Below are positions 25,731 through 32,185 of a stretch of DNA of 32,185 bases, piece by piece. Each line of letters begins with the position of its first letter. The first letter of the stretch is position 1. The DNA is from Mucilaginibacter sp. (GTDB lineage Bacteria > Bacteroidota > Bacteroidia > Sphingobacteriales > Sphingobacteriaceae), in assembly GCA_016763755.1 (NCBI GenBank), contig JAESTD010000339.1, positions 1 to 32,185 of the forward strand, in the 5' to 3' direction. The notes below the pieces were generated by a model. The model made no database searches and was not told the DNA's origin. It saw only the letters and a program-made list of their open reading frames with translations. Both the position numbers and the translations under genes were made by a program.

Positions 25731-26486
25731 ATGAAAAATAGAATATATACCATAGCTGCATGCGCTATAGCTTTATTAGCTGCATCGTGTAGCAAATTAG
25801 ATAATTACGAGGATCCTAAGGAGACCTTAAAGGGAAGCGTGATAGATGCCGGTACGGGTAAAACCGTACAAACCGAACAAGGCAGCGGTACACGTATTAA
25901 ACTGCTTGAGATAAGCTGGAGCGATAACCCTACGCCATTTTATATTGCCTCGATGCAAGATGGTACATACAACTATACCAAGCTTTTTAAAGGCACTAAC
26001 AAAATAAGTGCGGAGGGGCCATTTGTGCCTTTGGTACAAACGGACAATACCGGCGCTACGGTTGTTGATAAAAGCCAAACCGTTGAAATAAATGGTACGA
26101 AGACCGTAGACTTTCAGGTTGAGCCTTTTCTGCGTATAGAGTGGGTGGGCGAGCCAACCGTAAACTCAGACGGAACCATTACGGCTAGCTATAAGATAAC
26201 CCGTGGTACTAACGATCCTAACTTTCAGCAAAATGTAACTGATCTGCGGTTATTTGTCAACTCAAATAAATACGTTGGTAACAATAACTTTGATGATCGT
26301 TATTCTACCCAGGTAAACTTCAATGGATCAGAGGCTAACGCAACTCTAAACCAAACGGTTACCATCACTACAAAAGGTGGCCCGCTGCCTAAAACACGTC
26401 AATATTTCATCCGAGTAGGTGCCCGTATCGATTATGGCCTTAAATACTACAACTACTCTGATGTAAAAACAGTAACCGTACCTTAA
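25731..26486 (+). CDS. DUF3823 domain-containing lipoprotein (SusE-position)
   Basis: A 251-residue lipoprotein with lipobox Cys20 (CAIALLAASCSKLDNYEDP). The N-terminal half (LKGSVIDAGTGKTVQTEQGSGTRIKLLE, FYIASMQDGTYNYTKLFKGTN) matches DUF3823, a carboxypeptidase-regulatory-like beta-sandwich. The C-terminal half (~130-250) looks like a second beta domain (WVGEPTVNSDGTITASYKIT, QYFIRVGARIDYGLKYYNYS). Such proteins usually follow susC/susD in Bacteroidota PULs and are thought to be surface glycan-binding. It lies 10 bp after SusD and 63 bp before the putative hydrolase. Confidence 0.9.
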   Translation: MKNRIYTIAACAIALLAASCSKLDNYEDPKETLKGSVIDAGTGKTVQTEQGSGTRIKLLEISWSDNPTPFYIASMQDGTYNYTKLFKGTNKISAEGPFVPLVQTDNTGATVVDKSQTVEINGTKTVDFQVEPFLRIEWVGEPTVNSDGTITASYKITRGTNDPNFQQNVTDLRLFVNSNKYVGNNNFDDRYSTQVNFNGSEANATLNQTVTITTKGGPLPKTRQYFIRVGARIDYGLKYYNYSDVKTVTVP

Positions 26487-26549
26487 TCTGCCTGTTAATA
26501 CCGGCCATGCGCGGTGCGGCGCAAGACTGGTTTACAACTATCTTTACCT

Positions 26550-28730
26550 ATGAAAAAACTACTATTTACCTGTTCGTTGGCGGCGATGGTCGTTGGTGTT
26601 TCGGCACAAACAAAAAAGTCGGTTGCTGCTAAACAGAAAACAGCTTTTCAAACCAGCAGTCCCTGGATGCCGGAAATTGATGTGCGGTCTGATATCGCCA
26701 TTGTTTACTGCGTTAACGACAGAAAAGGAATGACCTTTGAGCAACGCGTACAATCGTGGCGAGACCATGGCTACCAAACACAATTTATGACCGGTATTGC
26801 TTGGGGCAGTTACGAAGATTACTTTTTGGGCAAGTGGGATGGCATCAATCATCTCGGCGTTGGCCAGGTGACACAAAAGGGTGATACCATTTTCCACGGT
26901 AAAAATATGCCTTACGTGGTACCTGTAAAATCATTCATCGAGTATATGAAAACCGCCGTGGTTAAACGCGTGATAGATGCAGGCATTACCACTATATTTT
27001 TAGAAGAGCCCGAGTTCTGGGCTCGTGCAGGTTATAGCGCACCTTTTAAAGAAGAATGGCAAAAGTACTATGGTTTCCCATGGAAGCCACAGCATGAATC
27101 GGCGGAGAATACTTATCTGTCAAGTAAGTTGAAATACCATTTGTATTATGAGGCTCTAAAGGTTGTATCTAACTATGCAAAAGCTTATGGTAAAAGTAAG
27201 GGCAAAGCTATCAAAGTATTTATTGCCACACACTCGTTGGTCAATTACTCGTCGTGGCAAATTGTTAGTCCTGAGGCAAGTTTAGCATCGCTGCCAGGTA
27301 TTGATGGTTACATCGCCCAGGTTTGGACGGGTACCTCCCGCGAACCTACTTACTTTAACGGCGAGAAAAAAGAACGGGTGTTTGAGAATGCTTTTCTGGA
27401 GTACGGCTCTATGGTATCTATGACAGCACCAACCGGTCGTAAAATGTATTTTCTAACAGACCCGATAGAAGATTGGCCTCGCGATTGGGCTGATTACAAA
27501 AAGAACTATCAGGCAACTTTCACCGCTAAACTCTTGTATCCAATGGTCGCCGATTACGAGGTGATGCCATGGCCGGAACGCATTTACACCCATCCGTACA
27601 AAGTTGCCAACAGCGATGAGAAAGTACTGATACCGCAGTATTACTCCACGCAAATGCAGATAATGGTAAATGCGCTCAACAGTATGCCACTATCAGCCAA
27701 CAAGGTAACCGGCGTAAACGGCATTGGTGTGCTCATGAGCAATTCACTCATGTTTCAGCGCTTCCCTACACATAACGGTTTCGAGGATCCGCAATTTTCA
27801 AACTTCTATGGGCAAACACTTCCGCTCCTTAAAAGGGGGGTGCCGGTACAAACCGTGCACATGGAAAACCTGAACTATGCTGCTACATTGAAGAATATCA
27901 AAGTATTAGTAGTTAGCTACTCGAACATGAAACCTAACGCACCCGATGTGCACGAAGCATTGGCCAAATGGGTCAAACAGGGTGGCATATTGATCTACAC
28001 CGGAAAGGATGATGACCCTTACCAATCGGTAATGGAATGGTGGGATACTAAAGGCAACGGTTTTAAATCGCCTTCAGAACATTTGTTTAAACTTTTGGGC
28101 ATTACACCGGCTAATGGTAAAGAAAAACATAAGGTAGGGAGAGGTGCCGTTTATGTTCTGCGCCAAAACCCTAAAGAGTATGCCATGCAAAGCAACGGTG
28201 ACAGCCACTATGTAGAAACAATCAAACAAGCTTATGAAGCAGATGCCAAAGCCGGTAAGCTGGAATTTAAAAATAACCTTTACCTGGAGCGTGGCGCCTA
28301 CGACGTGGTTTCGGTGTTGGATGAAAATGCGGACGCCAAACCTTATACCATTAAAGGGCCCGTGATAGATCTGTTCGATCCGCAACTGCCTGTATTGGTA
28401 CAAAAGGTGATCAACCCGGGTGAGCAATCATTGCTGTATAATGTAAAGCGTGTAGCCGTTAAAAGTAAACCACAGGTTTTAGCCGCTGCCGCCCGTGCCT
28501 ATGATGAAAAGGTGCAGGGAAATACCTATTCATTCGTTGTAAAAAGTCCCGTTAAAACGCTGAACAGCATGCGGGTGCTTTTGCCTGCCAAGCCAAAGTC
28601 TACTAAAGTTACAGATGCTTCAGGGCAGCAAATTATGGATGTAAAAACATCGTGGGACGAATCATCAAAAACCGTTTACCTGGGCTTTGCGAACAGCCCG
28701 GACGGAATAAAAGTGACTTTGAGTTGGTAA
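26550..28730 (+). CDS. putative GH42-like glycoside hydrolase, family not assigned
   Basis: A 726-residue secreted protein with a type I signal peptide (MKKLLFTCSLAAMVVGVSAQ). The N-terminal ~350 residues look like a TIM barrel: the strand ITTIFLEEPEFWARAGY (E152/E153/E155) could carry the acid/base, and YEVMPWPERIYTHPY (E337, E343) or the LTDPIEDWPRDW segment could carry the nucleophile. A Rossmann-like domain follows (NIKVLVVSYSNMKPNAPDV with KWVKQGGILIYTGKDDDPY), like the class I glutaminase-like trimerisation domain of GH42 enzymes, then a beta-rich C-terminus (~520-726). The architecture resembles GH42, but I cannot match it to a known CAZy family. The start at 26550 gives a clean signal peptide; an upstream in-frame codon at 26514 would not. 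Confidence 0.6.
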   Translation: MKKLLFTCSLAAMVVGVSAQTKKSVAAKQKTAFQTSSPWMPEIDVRSDIAIVYCVNDRKGMTFEQRVQSWRDHGYQTQFMTGIAWGSYEDYFLGKWDGINHLGVGQVTQKGDTIFHGKNMPYVVPVKSFIEYMKTAVVKRVIDAGITTIFLEEPEFWARAGYSAPFKEEWQKYYGFPWKPQHESAENTYLSSKLKYHLYYEALKVVSNYAKAYGKSKGKAIKVFIATHSLVNYSSWQIVSPEASLASLPGIDGYIAQVWTGTSREPTYFNGEKKERVFENAFLEYGSMVSMTAPTGRKMYFLTDPIEDWPRDWADYKKNYQATFTAKLLYPMVADYEVMPWPERIYTHPYKVANSDEKVLIPQYYSTQMQIMVNALNSMPLSANKVTGVNGIGVLMSNSLMFQRFPTHNGFEDPQFSNFYGQTLPLLKRGVPVQTVHMENLNYAATLKNIKVLVVSYSNMKPNAPDVHEALAKWVKQGGILIYTGKDDDPYQSVMEWWDTKGNGFKSPSEHLFKLLGITPANGKEKHKVGRGAVYVLRQNPKEYAMQSNGDSHYVETIKQAYEADAKAGKLEFKNNLYLERGAYDVVSVLDENADAKPYTIKGPVIDLFDPQLPVLVQKVINPGEQSLLYNVKRVAVKSKPQVLAAAARAYDEKVQGNTYSFVVKSPVKTLNSMRVLLPAKPKSTKVTDASGQQIMDVKTSWDESSKTVYLGFANSPDGIKVTLSW

Positions 28731-28953
28731 ACTTTGGGGGTTGGTTTAAGAAAGGCTGCTTACTACCATAGACGATGCATAGCGTGTATGTGTAGCGCAG
28801 CTTATTATCGCCCTGTTTTACCTTTAACCATATATCAAATTGAAACTTTAGCTTCTCTTTTTTTACTGCATTTGAATGGTCTTTTCGAGGCTGATCACTG
28901 TGTAAATATCAGAGCGGTTCTCTATTTTTTTAGGAATAAACACTTATTTACTT

Positions 28954-30084
28954 ATGAAAAAAACATACATGGTATTACTTACCGGCTTTTTGATAGCAGC
29001 GGCGAGCTGCAGCAAAGGCAATGAAGGTGTAAAGACGGAAACAACCAAACCAGGGAGTAGCACAACAACAGACAGTCCTGCATTTACCACCACAGATGCA
29101 ACAAAGGCGTATACGGCTTTTAACCGTTATTACTACAACCCAACAAAAAAACTGTATTACGCCAACACGTTGCAAACCAATTTGGGTGCCATTTGGACAC
29201 AGGCTATTTATTGGGATATGGCCATGAACGTTTATGAGCGTACAAAAGACCAATCGCAGATGGCGATGATCGATGATATATACCAGGGCGGCTATAACGA
29301 ATACGACGGTTATAACTGGGACAATACCACTGCCTGGTTTATTTATGATGATATGATGTGGTGGGTAATGGCCCTTGCGCGTGCAAATCAATTAACGGGC
29401 AACGCGACCTACCTGCAAAAGGCGATCGCCGGGTTTGACAGGGTGTGGAATGGCTCATACGACCCGGTTGATGGTGGTATGTTCTGGGACTTTAACCACA
29501 GCGGTAAAAACGCATGTATAAATTTCCCAACGGCGATCGCTGCCATGCGTTTGTATAAGTTAACCGGTAACAAAATCTATTACGACAGAGCCTTGTCTGT
29601 TTACCAGTGGGCAAAAGCTAACCTCGTCAATTCAGAAGGCCGTGTCGCCGATCATAAAATAGGTAACAATGCTCCAGGGTATGAAGATTATACGTACAAC
29701 CAGGGTACTGCTATTGGTGCGGCGATAGCTTTGTATAATGAAACTAAGGATGCTGCCTATCTTAACGATGCAAAGTTGATCGCCGATTATACCAAAAATA
29801 AAATGTGCACCAACAACATACTGCCTGCCGAAGGTGACTTCAACGAACAAGGTGTCTTAAAGGCGATCTTCGCGCAATATATTATGCAACTCATCAAAGA
29901 TGCCGGGCAAACACAGTATTTGAGCTGGATACAGCAGAATGTTGATGCCGGGTGGAACAACCGCGATAAACAGCGTGACCTTTGCTGGCGCAATTATGCC
30001 CTGCCGGCACCGACAGGTGTCATGCAATCCTATGAAAGTAGCAGTATTGTAACGTTTATGCAACTGTGTCCGCCTGACAAATAG
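28954..30084 (+). CDS. GH76 family glycoside hydrolase (endo-alpha-1,6-mannanase-like) lipoprotein
   Basis: A 376-residue lipoprotein with lipobox Cys19 (MKKTYMVLLTGFLIAAASC) and a ~30-residue Thr/Ser-rich linker. The catalytic (alpha/alpha)6 domain carries the GH76 signature around IYDDMMWWVMALARAN, with the Asp132-Asp133 pair expected to be nucleophile and acid/base. Other family-like segments are YWDMAMNVY, NWDNTTAWF, FDRVWNGSYDPVDGGMFWDF, INFPTAIAAMRLYK and YTYNQGTAIGAAIALY. Family members hydrolyse alpha-1,6-mannan backbones, for example of fungal cell-wall mannan. It lies 223 bp after the GH42-like gene and may have its own promoter, though none was clear. It gives the best clue to the PUL's substrate. 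Confidence 0.92.
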   Translation: MKKTYMVLLTGFLIAAASCSKGNEGVKTETTKPGSSTTTDSPAFTTTDATKAYTAFNRYYYNPTKKLYYANTLQTNLGAIWTQAIYWDMAMNVYERTKDQSQMAMIDDIYQGGYNEYDGYNWDNTTAWFIYDDMMWWVMALARANQLTGNATYLQKAIAGFDRVWNGSYDPVDGGMFWDFNHSGKNACINFPTAIAAMRLYKLTGNKIYYDRALSVYQWAKANLVNSEGRVADHKIGNNAPGYEDYTYNQGTAIGAAIALYNETKDAAYLNDAKLIADYTKNKMCTNNILPAEGDFNEQGVLKAIFAQYIMQLIKDAGQTQYLSWIQQNVDAGWNNRDKQRDLCWRNYALPAPTGVMQSYESSSIVTFMQLCPPDK

Positions 30085-30381
30085 CAACGAGCTTTAAACG
30101 AGTACCAATCGTGCCTAATCAACAAGCGCTTACGCTATTGGCGATCTTTACGGCTCAGGTGATTTGACCTATTTATCCGATCTGCATCATATCTTGCTGA
30201 AGAGAGGTGTTTCCGGAGCTGGTGTTATCTAGCATTTGATTAATCAATAATTGGCTCAACGGACCGAGGATGGCGGCCGGATCAGGCTCAATGTACTAAA
30301 TGTTTTGATCTCATTGGTTGTCTTTTTCGGACAGTTTGCAATCCACTAAACTGATTTATCGATTTACATCAGGTTAAAAGT
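30085..30381. other. intergenic region before the strong terminator
   Basis: About 300 bases between GH76 and the terminator, with no coding frame of note and no recognisable promoter. It could be a long 3' untranslated region or hold a small RNA ending at the terminator. Confidence 0.35.
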
Positions 30382-30414
30382 CCCCGGCCATATCCCATAT
30401 AGCCGGGGTTTTTT
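30382..30414 (+). terminator. strong intrinsic terminator
   Basis: CCCCGGC (30382-30388) pairs with GCCGGGG (30402-30408). Inside, ATAT pairs with ATAT across a CCC loop with one mismatch. TTTTTT (30409-30414) follows. It most likely ends the PUL/GH76 transcript, although it lies 298 bp past the GH76 stop. Confidence 0.85.
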
Positions 30415-30658
30415 AATTTCAAAATTTTTATGCGCAGATAGGGATAGAAATCCCGCAATACTCTCCCGAATTGATAAAAAGGAATAGCGAAAGCAAGGGT
30501 TGCTAGCATACAGGTTAGTGGGCAAGACCATTCGCATTAACCGAATCAGTAAGCCCAAACTAATCAGGAAGATCCCTGTTGCATGAACAGACATTGATCC
30601 ATGAATTACCCGCAGTCCTCAGGCCTGCCAAATGAGGGGAGCAATCAATTTATACATA
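30415..30658. other. intergenic region upstream of the AI-2E-family permease
   Basis: About 240 bases with no gene I can support. A minus-strand frame at 30364-30594 starts with a hydrophobic stretch but its C-terminus is encoded by the terminator hairpin. No clear promoter for the permease was identified. Confidence 0.35.
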
Positions 30659-31768
30659 ATGACAAGAACATATCCTGAACCGCGTAAACCGGTGCTTTAT
30701 CTTTTGCTGCTATTCCTCGTTTTCAGCGGTCTCTATTTCACTGCCGGCATCCTGATGCCCGTCGCACTTGCCGCGGTCCTCGCCATGCTGCTGCTACCCT
30801 TGAGCCGCTGGCTTGAAGGGAAGGGGGTAAACCGGACGGTCGCTGCTGTTATTTGCATCCTGGTGCTCCTGGCAGCGGTTGCTGGGTTTATTTTGTTGCT
30901 GAGCTGGCGGGTCTCCAATATCCAGACCAATTTGAACCAGGTAGAGGAGCAGATCAAAAAATTGCTCACGGGATTACAGCAGATGGTCAACGACCGGTTT
31001 GGCGTTTCCAGAGAGCAGCAGGAGCAGCTGATCAAAAAGCAGGGCTCATCCGGGGCAGGCAGTGCCGCCGGCTATTTGGCTTCGCTGGCTACCGGATTTC
31101 TTGGCTCGTTGACCACCGCTGTATTAATATTGATCTACGTGTTCCTTTTCGTCAGCGCCCGCAGTCATTTCAAGCGTTTTATCCTGAAACTTGCCGGTAA
31201 GGAAAAAGAAGAAAAAGCGGGAAGGATCATGACCGAAGCCACCGGTGTTGCCCAGAAATATCTTTCCGGCCTTGCTAAAATGATTCTTTGCTTATGGATC
31301 ATGTATGGCATCGGTTTTTCCATTGTCGGCGTCGAAAACGCTTTTTTCTTTGCCATACTCTGCGGCACCCTGGAGATCATCCCGTTTGTCGGCAATATTA
31401 CCGGCACCTCTTTGACCGCTATGATGGCGCTTGCGCAGGGTGGCGGCAGCTCCATGGTCGTCCAGGTATTGATCACCTACGGGCTGGTGCAATTCATACA
31501 GAGTTACATTCTGCAGCCGCTGGTCGTTGGAAAGGATGTTGACATTAATCCTTTCTTCAGCATTTTCGTGTTAGTGGTTGGCGAAGCTGTTTGGGGCGTT
31601 GGCGGTATGGCGCTGGCCATTCCGCTATTAGGTATGCTCAAGATCGTATTCGATCATGTTGAGCCGCTGAAGCCATACGGTTACCTTATCGGCAACGATG
31701 ATGAAAGCCGGGACCGACCGTCACTTTGGTCCAGGGTCAAGGCCTGGTTCGGTAAAAGGTCCAGCTGA
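30659..31768 (+). CDS. AI-2E (PerM/UPF0118) family transporter
   Basis: A 369-residue membrane protein of the AI-2E exporter/PerM family. N-terminal helices (PVLYLLLLFLVFSGLYFTAGIL and PVALAAVLAMLLLPLSRWLE, then AAVICILVLLAAVAGFILLL) precede a hydrophilic, coiled-coil-like segment (~95-135), and three or more helices follow (GSLTTAVLILIYVFLFVSA; MILCLWIMYGIGFSIVGVENAFFFAILCGTLEIIPFVGNI). The conserved ILQPLVVGKDVDINPF...VVGEAVWGVGGMALAIPLLGMLKI block is diagnostic. The ATG at 30659 is favoured; an in-frame ATG at 30632 would add nine residues. Substrates vary in the family (AI-2, Na+/H+, others), so none is assigned. The gene looks somewhat GC-richer than the PUL genes. Confidence 0.9.
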   Translation: MTRTYPEPRKPVLYLLLLFLVFSGLYFTAGILMPVALAAVLAMLLLPLSRWLEGKGVNRTVAAVICILVLLAAVAGFILLLSWRVSNIQTNLNQVEEQIKKLLTGLQQMVNDRFGVSREQQEQLIKKQGSSGAGSAAGYLASLATGFLGSLTTAVLILIYVFLFVSARSHFKRFILKLAGKEKEEKAGRIMTEATGVAQKYLSGLAKMILCLWIMYGIGFSIVGVENAFFFAILCGTLEIIPFVGNITGTSLTAMMALAQGGGSSMVVQVLITYGLVQFIQSYILQPLVVGKDVDINPFFSIFVLVVGEAVWGVGGMALAIPLLGMLKIVFDHVEPLKPYGYLIGNDDESRDRPSLWSRVKAWFGKRSS

Positions 31769-31920
31769 TTCCTGCTATTTGAGATTTTAGCATCTGCCGG
31801 ACAGACAGGGAAGGGAACGCAATAATGAATTATATGCCACTGTATTTAGCCTGAATAAAGTTTAGATGTCCTCATGGTAATGATAGGTGAAGTCCTTCCT
31901 AAGATGTAACTTATCAGTAA
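31769..31920. other. non-coding stretch after the permease
   Basis: No terminator, promoter or gene was recognised between the permease stop and the HTH remnant. Confidence 0.3.
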
Positions 31921-31924
31921 AAAT

Positions 31925-32119
31925 TTATGATTCCAACTCGCTTACGAAGATCTTAGCATAATGGGAGGGATGTTCCACTCCCGGTTTACAGGCTATTTCA
32001 CAGATCTTATTATTGGTGCGCAGCAGATGACTTGCCTTACCTATGATTTGAAATAAATATGTTCTAAGTCGGATTAAATTTTTTTGAGAAATATCGTGCC
32101 CGGCCATGCTGGGGGCCAA
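31925..32119 (-). pseudogene. remnant of an AraC-type helix-turn-helix domain
   Basis: The minus-strand frame contains KASHLLRTNNKICEIACKPG then VEHPSHYAKIFVSELE. This aligns with the second half of an AraC/HTH_18 domain (A..LL.TN..I.EIA..VGF..PS.F.K.F..EFG), as found in AraC regulators and hybrid two-component proteins. Expected residues are altered: KPGVE replaces the usual xVGFx, and the tail ends at once after SELES. Upstream the homology fades, and an in-frame TAA lies just before a TTG at 32119, so no sensor or first HTH is attached. It is probably a decayed gene fragment; a frameshifted gene continuing beyond the window is the alternative. Confidence 0.5.
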
Positions 32120-32185
32120 AAAATATGTTTATAAGAGAGCGCAGCAAATGCTTTACCTGCCGGCGATGCGTCCTTTACGCCGATG

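Noticed and set aside
28824-28829. Single TTAACC upstream of GH76 (and another at 17705)
   Set aside because: Isolated hexamers are expected by chance and lack the phased repetition seen at 20532-20562.
28734-29024. Plus-strand frame of 96 codons between the GH42-like and GH76 genes
   Set aside because: It runs into the GH76 gene in another frame and starts right at the preceding stop with no protein-like pattern.
30364-30594. Minus-strand frame of 76 codons with a hydrophobic N-terminus
   Set aside because: Its last codons are made by the terminator hairpin and its composition looks non-coding after the first 25 residues.
30659-31768. AI-2 quorum-signal export as a definite function
   Set aside because: The family covers several substrates and no luxS or signalling gene is nearby.

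Overview
The window looks like a chromosomal segment of a soil- or plant-associated Bacteroidota, most likely Sphingobacteriaceae (Mucilaginibacter/Pedobacter-like). The evidence is two SusC/SusD outer-membrane glycan-uptake pairs, a DUF3823 lipoprotein, a GH76 enzyme, Bacteroidota-type promoters (TTG...TAnnTTTG), few Shine-Dalgarno sequences and moderate GC. I saw no tRNA, rRNA, CRISPR array or intact mobile element.

Layout. (1) 1-4382: a 5'-truncated DUF3570 gene whose first ~50 bases look foreign, a VIT1/CCC1-type Fe/Mn transporter, a convergent b-type cytochrome, and an OmpR-type response regulator with its histidine kinase. (2) 4383-5840: mostly non-coding, with one small orphan gene under a well-formed promoter and palindrome. 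(3) 5841-10883: a tightly coupled operon of five glycosyltransferases (three GT4 paralogs, one MurG-like GT-B enzyme, one GT2). (4) 16983-10880, minus strand: SusC-SusD-permease, an uptake operon with an AmpG-like MFS protein and no hydrolase. (5) 17269-20466: a small acidic ORF, then an 845-residue membrane-tethered regulator. (6) 20658-30084: a polysaccharide utilisation locus of SusC, SusD, DUF3823 lipoprotein, a GH42-like protein of unclear family, and a GH76 endo-alpha-1,6-mannanase-like lipoprotein. (7) 30085-32185: a strong terminator, an AI-2E-family permease and a decayed AraC-type HTH remnant.

The most interesting element is a candidate one-protein signalling system for the PUL. The 845-residue protein has a signal peptide, a LamG-like domain, a Kelch-like propeller, one transmembrane helix, and then a cytoplasmic winged helix plus a BTAD-like helical domain, as in SARP/AfsR activators. 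It resembles a hybrid two-component system with its kinase, receiver and AraC parts replaced by a SARP output. Immediately downstream, the susC promoter carries three TTAACCC-type heptamers at exact 12-bp intervals, ending 9 bp before a TATACTTG -7 element that lacks a recognisable -33 box. That arrangement parallels the direct heptamer repeats bound by actinobacterial SARPs just upstream of the -10 box. Neither SusC carries an STN signalling domain and no sigma/anti-sigma pair is present, so this regulator is the obvious local candidate. The link between regulator and repeats is inference.
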